This document shows, one piece after another, positions 19,315-28,216 of a DNA stretch of 64,000 nt. The stretch comes from Planctomycetota bacterium (GTDB lineage Bacteria; Planctomycetota; Phycisphaerae; UBA1845; Fen-1342), in contig JAHJAR010000203.1 of NCBI GenBank assembly GCA_018814045.1, positions 18,536-82,535 of the forward strand, given 5' to 3'. A model generated the notes under the pieces. That model was not told the origin of the DNA. It searched no databases and was given only the letters and a program-made list of their open reading frames with translations. How positions within the stretch are numbered: position 1 is the first letter of the stretch; each line of letters opens with the position of its first letter. The position numbers and the translations under genes are program-made.

Positions 19315-20298
19315 CTAACGCGGGGTGGCGTAGGAGACGTCACGCGTTGCCAGCAAGTAGAAGAAGAACGCCGCCCCCAGGATATTCGTCAGCACACCGA
19401 CCGGAATCTCGTACACGCTCAGCGCCCGGGCGAACCCGTCGCAGACCGCCAGGAAGGCGCCGCCGACGAAGGACGAGCCGAGCACCAGCGGCAGTGTGCG
19501 CATGCCGACGAGCGTACGGGTGATGTGCGGGATCATCAGCCCGACAAACCCGATCGGTCCGCAGTTGGAGACGATCACCGCCACGAGCAGGCCGACCAGG
19601 ATGTAGCAGGTCCAGACGGTGGTCCCCACGGCCACGCCCCGAGTGGCGGCCAGTTCGTCGCCCAGCGCCAGCAAATCCAGGGCCCGGTGTGAGTAAAGGG
19701 CGTAAGCAACGACAGGAACAAGGATGATGGCGATCTCCAGCCAGGCTCGCGGCCGCAGGATCGCCAGCGAGCCCATCATCCAGATAACGATGTCGTTGGT
19801 CACCGCCTGCTCGGCCAGGTAGGTGATCAATAGGATGCCGGCGGCGGACATATACGCCACGCACACGCCCGCCAGCAACAGGCGCGTCAGATCGCGGCCG
19901 GCTCGCAGGCGGGCCATCAGATAGACCACGCTCATCGCCGCGGTTGCACCGCCGAACGCGCCGAGGGCCAGCCGCGGCACGCCCAGCCAGTAGCCGGTCA
20001 CGCCACCCAACATAGCCGCGGCCGCCCCCAGCGAGGCTCCGCTGGCGATGCCGAGGGTATAGGGGGTGGCAAGCGGGTTGCGGAAGAGCGCCTGGAAGAT
20101 GACTCCGCCGAGCGCCAATCCAGCACCGGCGCAGGCCGCCAGCGCGGTGCGTGGTGCCCGAAACTGCCAGTAGACGTCGCCGCGCAGCCCGCCCGCGTGG
20201 TCTTGCCCGGGTGGCCCCAGCAACGACGACGACGCGATCAGAAGCAAAGTCACGGGAATCAGGAGCGCGAAGCGCACCAGCATCGAGCGCGTGCCCAT
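19315..20298 (-). CDS. FecCD/BtuC-family ABC permease (iron-siderophore or cobalamin type)
   Basis: A 327-residue integral membrane permease with about nine to ten predicted helices. Family signatures are RAPRTALAACAGAGLALGGVIFQALFRNPLATPYTLGIASGASLGA near the N-terminus, ATRGVAVG with the following loop (the ATPase contact region), and NCGPIGFVGLMIPHITR. It normally pairs with an ATPase and a substrate-binding protein; neither is adjacent, and the two genes upstream are unrelated lipoproteins. The substrate could be ferric chelate or cobalamin. The corrinoid enzymes 7 kb away make cobalamin attractive but unproven. It is the last gene of a three-gene minus-strand run. Confidence 0.9.
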   Translation of the reverse strand: MGTRSMLVRFALLIPVTLLLIASSSLLGPPGQDHAGGLRGDVYWQFRAPRTALAACAGAGLALGGVIFQALFRNPLATPYTLGIASGASLGAAAAMLGGVTGYWLGVPRLALGAFGGATAAMSVVYLMARLRAGRDLTRLLLAGVCVAYMSAAGILLITYLAEQAVTNDIVIWMMGSLAILRPRAWLEIAIILVPVVAYALYSHRALDLLALGDELAATRGVAVGTTVWTCYILVGLLVAVIVSNCGPIGFVGLMIPHITRTLVGMRTLPLVLGSSFVGGAFLAVCDGFARALSVYEIPVGVLTNILGAAFFFYLLATRDVSYATPR

Positions 20299-20302
20299 GG
20301 CC

Positions 20303-20953
20303 TCAGGGTTCCTTTGGCACGGGCTCTTCGCGGTCGAACTCTGTGAAGAACCGCGCGACGAGTTGGGCCGTGTCCCGGCCCAGCTTCACTGCCGCCGCGT
20401 CGACGATGTCGGCGTCGGTCGCTTCCTCTGTGGGACGCGCACAGGTGACTTCGCGTCCCTCAGATTCCTCGGGCCACAGGCGGGCGTGGAGGGCCGGGAC
20501 GTCGGTCCCGACGACCTTCACCCGCAACGAGACGTGCGGAGAAACAACCGGGGTGTCTGCTCCCTCGCGTAACTGTAACTCGTCGATGCGCAGGTAAAGA
20601 ACCTGCGCGGCTGACAAACGCCGGCCGATGCGCTGAATGCTCCAGGAGGAGAACTTGGGGTCGCTGTGCCGCAGGTCAGTTATTTCACCGGCCGGTACGA
20701 CCTCGGCCAGGACCTTCTTCTCACGCAGAATTTCAACCAGTTTGTCGAACAGGGCCTGGTTGAAAACGGGGTTTTCCTCGTCCGGACGCGCTGCGTCGAT
20801 CACGATCGCCAGCAGGCCCTTCGTCAGCTCGAATTCCGCCGGCTCTATCTGGCGCGGGCTCAAAAGGTACAGAATCGAGCCGAATTGCCGACAGCCGAGC
20901 AGCGCCGCCAGCCCAACCAGCAGCAGTACAGCAACACCTCGCCGAGCACACAT
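20303..20953 (-). CDS. Lipoprotein of unknown function
   Basis: A 216-residue protein with a signal peptide and lipobox (LAALLGC). The mature part begins RQFGSILYLLSP and contains FELTKGLLAIVIDAARPDEENP and a helix-rich region (FDKLVEILREKKVLAEVVP) followed by AQVLYLRIDELQL and a beta-rich CVKV-like segment. The arrangement (a variable computed by concentration-like helper, then a conserved strand) suggests the same broad fold as the preceding lipoprotein, but I cannot assign a family. The ATG lies 2 bases after the upstream lipoprotein's stop and 4 bases separate it from the permease, so all three are probably one operon. Confidence 0.8.
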   Translation of the reverse strand: MCARRGVAVLLLVGLAALLGCRQFGSILYLLSPRQIEPAEFELTKGLLAIVIDAARPDEENPVFNQALFDKLVEILREKKVLAEVVPAGEITDLRHSDPKFSSWSIQRIGRRLSAAQVLYLRIDELQLREGADTPVVSPHVSLRVKVVGTDVPALHARLWPEESEGREVTCARPTEEATDADIVDAAAVKLGRDTAQLVARFFTEFDREEPVPKEP

Positions 20954-20954
20954 T

Positions 20955-21620
20955 TCATTCCACCTTCACCGTGCGATCGTAGAACTTGCCGGCCACATCG
21001 CTGGCGAAGGCCTCCATCGTGCCACGCCGGATGCTGCGATCATCCGAGCCCCACTGCCCGACCGAGTCGGGTGGGTAGACCGTTTCCACAACGGTCCGGT
21101 AGACCGGGGCGGTGTTTGGGCGCGCGGCGTTGTAGACCTTGACGTTGGCCGAGATGCGCCCCCGGTAAAGATGCGGGCTGTCCGGCTCACGCGTGCCGTA
21201 CTGCGTCAGTTCGATCATGAGCACGCGCTCGGCCCCAAAGCGCGCCCCCAGCACGACCGGGTCGCTGCGCTCCCACTCCGGTGTGCGGCGTTGAAAATCA
21301 ACTACCTGCCGGTTGGGAATGAACGAGATGCCAGGGACCGTGCCCTCCAGCGCGGCGCGTACATGCTCCGACAGTTCATATTGGACCTGCGGGTACTCGA
21401 AGAGCGTGTCCATCTCCGCCCAGACCAGCGTACAGACCTTCTTGTTCTGGAGGTGCGGAAACTCGGCAGGGATCTGTTTCGTGGGTTCAGAGCCCCAAAG
21501 CAGGATCGGGGTGGCCAACAGCCTGCAGCCGGCCATCGGCACCAGGAGCGCAGCCAACAGCAGCGGGATGCCCCAGGCAACGATGCGTCGATGAGTCTGT
21601 GCGAGTCGCAGCGGGTTCAT
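20955..21620 (-). CDS. Lipoprotein of unknown function
   Basis: A ~221-residue lipoprotein with an N-terminal hydrophobic stretch and lipobox (VPMAGC). The mature region includes KVCTLVWAEMDTLFEYPQVQYELSEHV, then VLGARFGAERVLMIELTQYGT and RGRISANVKVYNA, consistent with an alternating alpha/beta envelope protein. It is first in a tight run with a second lipoprotein and the FecCD-type permease. The ATG at 21620 is used; a GTG at 21635 is possible and neither has a good ribosome-binding site. A role as an accessory envelope protein of the permease is conceivable from gene order only. Confidence 0.78.
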   Translation of the reverse strand: MNPLRLAQTHRRIVAWGIPLLLAALLVPMAGCRLLATPILLWGSEPTKQIPAEFPHLQNKKVCTLVWAEMDTLFEYPQVQYELSEHVRAALEGTVPGISFIPNRQVVDFQRRTPEWERSDPVVLGARFGAERVLMIELTQYGTREPDSPHLYRGRISANVKVYNAARPNTAPVYRTVVETVYPPDSVGQWGSDDRSIRRGTMEAFASDVAGKFYDRTVKVE

Positions 21621-21765
21621 GTCATCAATTGGCACACACGATACCGGTCTGCGGGCGGTTTGTATAGCCGGCTGCGTCCGTCCGCCAGCCCGTTACAATA
21701 CACACAGGCAAACCCGCCCCCCCTGACCGCGGGGGGGCGGTCCCGCCAGGCCTTCGAGATGGTCA

Positions 21766-22536
21766 TTGTCCGCGCGCAACGCACAACCCGCCGATCATTT
21801 CACCATACTGTGCTCGCGCTGTGATCGCCCGGTGATCGCCAAACTGGCGTGGGTCGGCCGAGCGGTGGAGTGCCCGCACTGCGCCAGCGCCCTGCGCGTG
21901 CCTCCGCCGCCGGACGACGACCAGCAACCGGTTCGCGCTATGCCGGCGGTGCTGGGCGCCCAGCAGCGCTTCAATTTCCCGTGCCGGCAATGCGATTCGT
22001 TGCTGGAAGGGCACACCGGAATGTGCGGCCAGGCGGCCCGCTGCCCCACCTGCGGAGCCGGCCTGATGGTGCCGTACCTGGACGCGCGCGGCATGCCGTT
22101 GGGAGCTTCTGCCCGCGACGGAGCACAACCTCCACAGGATCCGGTGCCGGTGCATGCCTACGGCGCCAGCGGCGGCGCGGCGCCGCGCATCGTCCGCCGG
22201 CCGGACGGTTCGCAGGTGATCGAGTGCCCCAGTTGCAGTGCGCACTGCGCCGTCGATGCGGACAACTGCCGCGCTTGCGGCGCCCCGTTCACGATGGAGG
22301 GGGCGCCCACGATGAGTGGTCTCAGCTATGACGCCCGCGCGCTGGCCGCCTTGTTCCTCGGTATCGTCGCGTTGCCGACCTTCTTCGTCTTCCTGCCCGG
22401 CGCGTTGGCTGTCGTGCTCGGATTGGCGAGCCTGCAACACGCGCTGCGCGGCAACCGGCGCCCGACCGTTGCCATCGTCGCGATCGTGCTCGGAATCATT
22501 TCACTGACCGGCGGCGTGCTCAACTACGCGCTCTGA
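21766..22536 (+). CDS. Multi-zinc-ribbon protein with two C-terminal membrane helices
   Basis: A 256-residue protein with three Cys-rich modules: CSRC...CPHC (residues ~16-39), CRQC...CPTCG (~72-98) and CPSC...CRACG (~150-175). Two hydrophobic helices follow (ALFLGIVALPTFFVFLPGALAVVLGLASL and VAIVAIVLGIISLTGGVL), resembling the DUF4190 arrangement. The layout suggests a membrane-tethered protein with cytoplasmic zinc ribbons; its function is unknown. The start is a TTG at 21766. No in-frame ATG exists before residue ~59, and a GAGATGG just upstream may serve as a weak ribosome-binding site. Confidence 0.78.
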   Translation: MSARNAQPADHFTILCSRCDRPVIAKLAWVGRAVECPHCASALRVPPPPDDDQQPVRAMPAVLGAQQRFNFPCRQCDSLLEGHTGMCGQAARCPTCGAGLMVPYLDARGMPLGASARDGAQPPQDPVPVHAYGASGGAAPRIVRRPDGSQVIECPSCSAHCAVDADNCRACGAPFTMEGAPTMSGLSYDARALAALFLGIVALPTFFVFLPGALAVVLGLASLQHALRGNRRPTVAIVAIVLGIISLTGGVLNYAL

Positions 22537-22590
22537 CCCGACGGCAGCGCCCGCGGCTGCATGAGTTGGTTGAACCGCGACCCAAGAAAC

Positions 22591-22620
22591 CCGAGCCGCG
22601 ACCGTCAGGGAGCGGTTGCG
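22591..22620 (+). repeat. REP-like repeat unit
   Basis: A single full unit (CCGAGCCGCG, then ACCGTCAGGG, then AGCGGTTGCG) lies between two convergent genes. CGCGACCG can pair with CGGTTGCG (8 bp, one G-T) around an 8-base loop, so it may act as a terminator or 3'-end stabiliser. Confidence 0.85.
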
Positions 22621-22660
22621 TGTATTCGTTGTGTCAGCCGTGACGCCTCCCGAGTAGGTG

Positions 22661-23170
22661 TCAGCGCTGATACCGAAAGTGCACGCTGACACCCCCACGC
22701 GAACCGCCACGATAGCAGTCTCTACTGCGATAGTACCGCACGTGACCGTGATACCCAGACGTGCGATGGTAGCCGGTGCGGTAATACCCATGCCAGCGGG
22801 GGAAGTAACGCTCGCGCGCGTCCGTGCGGTAAACATGCCCGGATGAGCTGTTACAGGTAACACGCGGCGTCACCGCGCGGTATACCACGGTCCGCGGCGA
22901 GCACTGTCGCTGGTACGTGACGACGCGCGCTGCCGGTTCGGGACAGACCACCACCCGCGGCGAGCTGCTGCGATAGAACACCGTTGGGCGGCAGGTGTAG
23001 TCGTGGCGGACGTACGTATGACGATACGTCGGCTGGTAGTAGTAGCACGGTTGGCTGGCCAGGTAGCTGAAGCGAATGCCAAAGCTGAAGTCGCTGGCCA
23101 GCGCGGTCTTGGCGGGCAGCATGACCAGCATTAGCCCGGCCACGGTCAACAGCAGTCTTCGCAGTGTCAT
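22661..23170 (-). CDS. Small secreted Tyr/Arg/His-rich protein
   Basis: A 169-residue protein with a clear signal peptide (MTLRRLLLTVAGLMLVMLPAKTALA). The mature part is extremely rich in Tyr, Arg, His and Ser, with several Cys (CYYYQPTYRHTYVRHDYTC, then YHRTSGYHGHVRYYRSRDCYRGG). This suggests a basic, possibly structural or polyanion-binding extracellular protein; I know no named family. The start at 23170 has GAGGAG 7 bases upstream. An open frame extends further, to 23338, but lacks a signal or ribosome-binding site there. Confidence 0.75.
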   Translation of the reverse strand: MTLRRLLLTVAGLMLVMLPAKTALASDFSFGIRFSYLASQPCYYYQPTYRHTYVRHDYTCRPTVFYRSSSPRVVVCPEPAARVVTYQRQCSPRTVVYRAVTPRVTCNSSSGHVYRTDARERYFPRWHGYYRTGYHRTSGYHGHVRYYRSRDCYRGGSRGGVSVHFRYQR

Positions 23171-23442
23171 GGGCACGCTCCTCGTGCAGTACGCGTTTTC
23201 GGGCGCAGTTACACCCACCACAGGGCACTCCGTATATAGGGACACGGCGACGCGGGCCTGGTTTGCCGTTCGTTTCGGCGGCGGCCGGGAGCGGTTGTGG
23301 TCCACCGTCATCGTAACGCACCACGTGTCCGCGACCAACGAAAAACCACTCGTTCGGCCGGTATGCGGAGCGTATTGCAGCTATCATACGCGGCCTCGGA
23401 GCCGAAGGACGCGCCTCCCACGAGCGCTATGAAAGGTCCTCT

Positions 23443-24882
23443 ATGGGCATGCAATGGCAGATCCAGGAAGTCCCATGGCCGCGGTGCAGCGTCACTGCGG
23501 CTGGACTTTTCGCCGGCGCGGATGAGCTGGCCTGGCTGGACAGCGCCGTCTCGGAGGAACTCGACGCACCCAGCGCCCGGTACAGTCTGCTCTGCACCGC
23601 GCCCCTGGCAGGCGTGGAACAGTTCGAGGGACGCGAAGCGACGTTTGCCGTCGGCGGGCGGGTGGTCGCCCGGGATAGCAGCGGCTGGAAGCTGTGGCGC
23701 AGCGCGGTGGCGCGCTTGCCCCGCTGGCCCGAGTTGCCGCACGGTCTGGCGCCCGGGTGGGTGGGCTACGTGGCCTTCGAGATGGCCCGCCAATTGGAGC
23801 GACTGCCACAATCACGCCACGAGGATCTGGGACTGCCCTGGTTGCGGATGGGGCTTTACGACCGCGGAATCACCTTGGATCACCACACGCGCTGCGCATT
23901 CGCCGTGTTTACCGAGGACGTTACGTCTGCGCTGGATGCGGGCGGGCCGGACCACGCGCGGCTATCGAATAATGCCTGGCTGGAACGGTGGCGTGCAGCG
24001 GCGGAGGCGGAACCACGCCCGCAGACCGCGGTGGCTGGCGTGCTGCGTTGCGAGCTCGAGCAGCGCGAGTATGAGGCGATGGTGACCCGCGCGCTCGAAT
24101 ATGTCGCCGCGGGAGACATCTACCAGGTCAACCTTGCTCAGCGAATGTGGCTGGAGAACGTGGGCGATCCGTTCGCGGTTTACGCTGCGCTTCGTCACGT
24201 GAACCCGGCGCCCTACGCCGCCCTGCTGAACTGGCCGGGCGGGGCGATCGCGTCAGTTTCGCCGGAGCTGTTCCTGCGGGCACGTGGCCGCGAGGTGCTC
24301 ACGTGCCCGATCAAGGGCACGCGCCCGCGGACGCGTGACTCGCTGCTGGATGGGATTCGGCGGCGGGACCTGCTCGCGTCCGAGAAAGACGCGGCCGAAT
24401 TGGCGATGATCGTGGACCTGCACCGAAACGACCTGGGACGCGTCTGCGAGTACGGCTCGATTCGGGTGGCCGAGCCGCGGCGGGTGGAAACGCACCCGAC
24501 CGTCCTGCATACTGCCGCCGACATCATCGGGCGACTGGCGCCTGACCGCGACGCACTCGACCTGCTGACGGCCTGCTTCCCGGCCGGGTCGATCACCGGC
24601 GTGCCCAAGATCCGGGCTTGTGAGATCATCGACGAACTCGAACCGGCCGCACGCGGGGCCTACACCGGCACTGTGGGCGCGCTGGGCCTCGACGGCAGCC
24701 TGACCTGCAACGTGGCCATCCGCACCATCCAGTTGCGCGCCGGCCGGGCCGCACTGTACGTCGGCGGCGGAATCGTGGCCGATTCGGATCCGACGGACGA
24801 GTACGAGGAGACGCTGGCGAAGGGGCGCGGCATTCTGGAAGCACTGCACGCGGCGCGCGATGGCGTGGGCACCGCCGAGTAA
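23443..24882 (+). CDS. pabB: Aminodeoxychorismate synthase component I
   Basis: PabB converts chorismate plus ammonia to 4-amino-4-deoxychorismate for folate synthesis. The 479-residue product has an N-terminal TrpE/PabB domain and the chorismate-binding domain: DIYQVNLAQR, FLRARGREVLTCPIKGTRPR (PIKGT is the PabB signature with the catalytic Lys, whereas anthranilate synthase has PIAGT), then ASEKDAAELAMIVDLHRNDLGRV, FPAGSITGVPKIRA and YVGGGIVADSDPTDEYEET. The ATG at 23443 has AAAGGT six bases before it. The next gene is an aminotransferase-class-IV enzyme, fitting pabB-pabC. No glutamine amidotransferase (pabA) is adjacent. Confidence 0.93.
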   Translation: MGMQWQIQEVPWPRCSVTAAGLFAGADELAWLDSAVSEELDAPSARYSLLCTAPLAGVEQFEGREATFAVGGRVVARDSSGWKLWRSAVARLPRWPELPHGLAPGWVGYVAFEMARQLERLPQSRHEDLGLPWLRMGLYDRGITLDHHTRCAFAVFTEDVTSALDAGGPDHARLSNNAWLERWRAAAEAEPRPQTAVAGVLRCELEQREYEAMVTRALEYVAAGDIYQVNLAQRMWLENVGDPFAVYAALRHVNPAPYAALLNWPGGAIASVSPELFLRARGREVLTCPIKGTRPRTRDSLLDGIRRRDLLASEKDAAELAMIVDLHRNDLGRVCEYGSIRVAEPRRVETHPTVLHTAADIIGRLAPDRDALDLLTACFPAGSITGVPKIRACEIIDELEPAARGAYTGTVGALGLDGSLTCNVAIRTIQLRAGRAALYVGGGIVADSDPTDEYEETLAKGRGILEALHAARDGVGTAE

Positions 24883-24973
24883 GCCGGCCGCCCGGCGACC
24901 GCCGGCAATGACTGCAATACTCCGGCGTACGCGGTGCACGCGTCTGTCAACGCGCACTGACAAGGAGAGAATC

Positions 24974-25837
24974 GTGAGAGAATGGGCCAGCCTGAATGGC
25001 CGCCTGATGCCCGCCGATGAAGCTCAGATCAGCGTCTTTGATTCCGGCTTCATGCAAGGCGTGGGGCTGTTCGAGACGATGCGCGCTTATGGCGAGCGCG
25101 TATTTCGGCTCGATCAGCACCTCGAACGGCTGGTGAATTCGGCCCGTCGGCTGGGTTGGTCGATCCTGCCCGCACTGGAGGAGTTGCGGACCAACGTGAT
25201 GCAGGTGGTCCGGGCCACGCCGCAGCAGGACGTCAGCGTGCGGCTGACGGTGACAACCGGCTCACTCCGCAGCAGCGCGCAGGATCCGCCCCAACTGACC
25301 ATGGTGGCCACGGCGACACCAGGCACCAAGTACCCGGAAGAGCTCTACACCAAGGGCGTGGCCGTGGTTATCTCCGAGTATCGCCAGAGTCGCTTCGATC
25401 CAACCGCCGGACATAAAACGAACAGCTACTTCGCCCGTCTGGCATCGTTGCGTGCCGCGCACGCCAAGCAGACCTTCGAGGCGTTGTGGTTTACGCCCGA
25501 ACACAATCTCGCCGAGGGGGCGATCAGTTCCGTGTTCCTGGTCCAGGATGGGCAATTGCTGACGCCGCCCCTGCACACGCCCGTGCTGCCGGGGATCACG
25601 CGGGCAGTCGTGATCGACCTGGCTGTAGCACAGGACATACCGGTGCGCGAGCAGCCGCTGACGGTTGACGACCTGCTGAATGCAGACGAAGTCTTCTTGA
25701 CCGGCAGCTTGATGGAAGTGATGCCGGTGGTGCTGATCGAGCGCGAACCGGTGGGCCTGGAGAAACCCGGGGAGGTCACCCAGGAGCTGGCGCTCGCGTA
25801 CAAGCGGCTCGTGATCGAGGAGTGTGGCGATGAGTAG
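24974..25837 (+). CDS. pabC: Class IV aminotransferase fold enzyme, probably aminodeoxychorismate lyase
   Basis: A 287-residue PLP enzyme of fold type IV. It begins WASLNGRLMPADEAQISVFDSGFMQGVGLFETMRAYG, and the PLP lysine is in AGHKTNSYFARLASLRAA; NLAEGAISSVFLV is the later signature. Members include branched-chain and D-amino-acid aminotransferases and PabC, which cannot be separated by motif alone; adjacency to pabB favours 4-amino-4-deoxychorismate lyase. The start is a GTG at 24974 with AAGGAGA six bases upstream, better than the upstream in-frame ATG. The 3' end overlaps the Nif3-family gene by 8 bases. Confidence 0.85.
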   Translation: MREWASLNGRLMPADEAQISVFDSGFMQGVGLFETMRAYGERVFRLDQHLERLVNSARRLGWSILPALEELRTNVMQVVRATPQQDVSVRLTVTTGSLRSSAQDPPQLTMVATATPGTKYPEELYTKGVAVVISEYRQSRFDPTAGHKTNSYFARLASLRAAHAKQTFEALWFTPEHNLAEGAISSVFLVQDGQLLTPPLHTPVLPGITRAVVIDLAVAQDIPVREQPLTVDDLLNADEVFLTGSLMEVMPVVLIEREPVGLEKPGEVTQELALAYKRLVIEECGDE

Positions 25838-27002
25838 CGCGCGCGGCCGGACAGCGAAACACCGTCGCAAGCCAGCCGGCGGGGCCACGCCACCTACGGT
25901 GGGTGAGGTCTACGCCGCCCTGGACGCGTTCGCCCCGTTCGCGCGGGCCGCCGACTGGGACAACGTCGGCCTCCTGGCGGGTCGCATGGAGTGGCCGGCC
26001 CGGCGTGTCTTGCTGGCGATCGACCTGACGGACGCCGTGGCGCGCGAAGCTCTGGCCGGCTCGGCCGACATTGTGCTGCTCTATCATCCGCCGATCTTCA
26101 AAGGCATCCGGGCGGTCACGCCCGATGCTCGTGGGCCGACCGGGCTGCTGCCGGACCTGCTGGCGGCCCGCGTCGCGCTGATCGCGGTACACACGGCGCT
26201 GGACGAAGCGGTGGGCGGGACAAACGACATCGTGCTCGATGTTTTCGAGCCCGTGCGGCGTTGGCCACTGGAGCCGAGCCGTGAGGACGGGCGGCAGTAC
26301 AAGCTGGTTGTCTTCGTGCCCACGGCAGAGGTGGACGCCTTGCGGGAAGCCCTGTCCGGCGCCGGCGCCGGCCACATCGGCCACTATTCCGAGTGCAGCT
26401 TCGAGTTAGCCGGGCGGGGCACGTTTCGGGGCGACGACAGCACGCAACCGACGATCGGACGAAAGCAGCGGCTCGAGCATGTCGCTGAGGTCCGGCTGGA
26501 GATGGTCGTTCCGGAACCGCGCCTGGGACCGGTCGTACGAGCGCTGTACGAGCGGCATTCGTATGAAGAGCCGGCGTTCGACCTCTATCCCACACGGACA
26601 CTTGCCGGCCGGGGTCAGGTCGGTGGCGGACGGGTGGGAGAGCTGCGCCGGCCCCAACGCGGCCAGGCGCTGATTCGCAAACTGCGCGGCCATATGGACC
26701 TCACGGGGGCCACCGTCGTGGGCAACCTGAAAGGCTCGTTCCGGTCGGTGACGGTGGCGGCCGGTGCCTTCGGCGTACGGGGTTTGTGTGATCCCGCTTC
26801 GCTCGTGTTAACGGGCGAGTTCAAACACCACGACGCGCTGGAGTTGCTCCGCCGTGGCGTGACAGCGGTTCACCTGGGCCACTTCGCCAGCGAACGACCC
26901 GTGCTCGAGGTGCTGCGCCAGCGCCTGGTCGCGGGCGTGAAGGGCGTGCAGGCCACGCTGGCGCGCGCGGATCGGACCCCCTACCAACCACTGCCGGCGT
27001 AG
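25830..27002 (+). CDS. Nif3-like dinuclear metal-centre protein
   Basis: A 390-residue member of the Nif3/YqfO family, hexameric proteins with a two-metal site. In some species they are reported as GTP cyclohydrolase I type 2; the general function is unsettled. Metal-binding motifs visible are LLYHPPIFKG, AVHTALDEAVGGTND, TGEFKHHDALE and HLGHFASERPVLE. A ~100-residue insert in the middle (VVFVPTAEVDALREALSGAGAGHIGHYSECSF) is the PII-like insertion of the longer YqfO type. Following pabBC, a role linked to folate or pterin is tempting but unproven. The start at 25830 has GAGGAG seven bases upstream. Confidence 0.92.
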   Translation: MSSARGRTAKHRRKPAGGATPPTVGEVYAALDAFAPFARAADWDNVGLLAGRMEWPARRVLLAIDLTDAVAREALAGSADIVLLYHPPIFKGIRAVTPDARGPTGLLPDLLAARVALIAVHTALDEAVGGTNDIVLDVFEPVRRWPLEPSREDGRQYKLVVFVPTAEVDALREALSGAGAGHIGHYSECSFELAGRGTFRGDDSTQPTIGRKQRLEHVAEVRLEMVVPEPRLGPVVRALYERHSYEEPAFDLYPTRTLAGRGQVGGGRVGELRRPQRGQALIRKLRGHMDLTGATVVGNLKGSFRSVTVAAGAFGVRGLCDPASLVLTGEFKHHDALELLRRGVTAVHLGHFASERPVLEVLRQRLVAGVKGVQATLARADRTPYQPLPA

Positions 27003-27048
27003 GTGCTGCGGCGGCAAGGGGCTTCGCCGGGATGTACCGCAAAACTCT

Positions 27049-27103
27049 GGCGGGCAGGGACGCCCGCCCCACCCGACAAGTGGGGCAGGCCTCCGTGCCT
27101 GCC
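27049..27103. repeat. Two adjacent dispersed-type hairpins
   Basis: A perfect 7-bp hairpin GGCGGGC/GCCCGCC (27049-27068) is followed by GGCAGGC/GCCTGCC (27084-27103). They lie in the 213-bp spacer after the Nif3-family gene. An 8-bp pair TGTACCGC/GCGGTACA brackets them. They resemble the second hairpin family at 19038. Confidence 0.6.
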
Positions 27104-27181
27104 ATTCGCCAAGATCCAGCGGTACACCTCTTCGCCGCGGTTCATGCGCAAGACGGCTGTCACACGCCGCCGTGCTCGGTT

Positions 27182-27187
27182 TACAAT
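27182..27187 (+). promoter_or_regulatory. Candidate -10 element of the parvulin gene
   Basis: TACAAT at 27182-27187 lies 28 bases before the ATG at 27216, with GGAG properly placed between. No clear -35 is seen at the expected spacing. Confidence 0.35.
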
Positions 27188-27215
27188 GCCCGTCTGGTTG
27201 GCAGGAGACTTTGCT

Positions 27216-28190
27216 ATGCGCGCGTGTTCTAGGCGGCTGATGGGGGTTGTGGTGGCTGGCGTGGTTGGCCTCGGTGCCGTCACGCCCGCGGCGTTGGCTG
27301 GCGACGGTGACGCCGTGGTCATGGTAAATGGCCAACCCATCTCCAAGAGGCAACTGGTCGACTTGTTGATGGAAGCGCATGGCCTGGCGGCGATGCAGCA
27401 GTTGATCGTTTTGGAACTCGCCCAGCAGGAAACACGGCGACGCGGAATTGTCGTGACCGAAGCGGACGTGCACGCCGAGTTTCAGCGCTCGCTCGACCGC
27501 ATCGCTCCGGAGGCCGGAGCGGACGACCGAACGCTCACCGAGGAGCAACGGCAGAGTGCTTTGAATCTGGTACTGGAACAGAAGGGCATCTCGCTGCCCG
27601 AGTTCATGATCGGAATGGAGCGCAATGCGCACCTGCGCAAGATCGTTCAGCAGGATTTCCAGGTCACCGAGGCCACGTTGCGCGAGGAGTTCGCCCGCAC
27701 GTATGGTGAAAAGGTGCTGATCCGGCACATCCAGGTCGAGGATCGCCGGCTTAACGAGGTGCTGCAAGCGCTACAGTGTGGCAAGGACTTCGCCGAGGTC
27801 GCGCGCACTCTGAGCCAGAACACCGAGTCGGCGGCCCGCGGCGGCGAGTTGGCGCCCTTCACGTTTCTGGAGGAGACCCTTCCCGCCGGCATGCGCGAAA
27901 TGGCGTTTTCGCTCGCGCCCTCCGAGGTTTCGCCACCGATTCGCCTGGGCAAGTGGAACCACATCCTCAAGCTGGAGAAACGCATCCCGCCCGAGAACCA
28001 ACGCTTTGAGGACGTGCGCGCCGAGGTGCGCCAACGCCTGTGCGGGCGCGTAATCCCGCACGAGATGAGCCGCATGGCGACGCAACTGTTTCAAAAAGCG
28101 AAGATCCGCGTTCTGGACCAGAGCCTGCGACGACAGTACGAGAAGCTGCTGCAACGCAACGCCGAGGCCGATGTACTCGACCAACCCTGA
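27216..28190 (+). CDS. Exported parvulin-type peptidyl-prolyl isomerase (SurA/PrsA-like)
   Basis: A 324-residue exported folding factor. The N-terminus is a signal peptide (cleavage near PAALAGDGD). Residues ~30-160 form a SurA-like helical chaperone region opening with VMVNGQPISKRQLVDLLM. Residues ~165-260 form the parvulin domain (VLIRHIQVEDRRLNEVLQALQCGKDFAEVARTLSQ, then RGGELAPFTFLEETLPAGMREMAFSLAPSEVSPPI). It probably helps fold envelope proteins. The start at 27216 has GGAG eight bases before it; sequence before it in frame is repeat DNA. It converges on the TolC-like gene. Confidence 0.9.
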   Translation: MRACSRRLMGVVVAGVVGLGAVTPAALAGDGDAVVMVNGQPISKRQLVDLLMEAHGLAAMQQLIVLELAQQETRRRGIVVTEADVHAEFQRSLDRIAPEAGADDRTLTEEQRQSALNLVLEQKGISLPEFMIGMERNAHLRKIVQQDFQVTEATLREEFARTYGEKVLIRHIQVEDRRLNEVLQALQCGKDFAEVARTLSQNTESAARGGELAPFTFLEETLPAGMREMAFSLAPSEVSPPIRLGKWNHILKLEKRIPPENQRFEDVRAEVRQRLCGRVIPHEMSRMATQLFQKAKIRVLDQSLRRQYEKLLQRNAEADVLDQP

Positions 28191-28216
28191 CGAGGATACC
28201 CACCGCGGGGGTCAGG

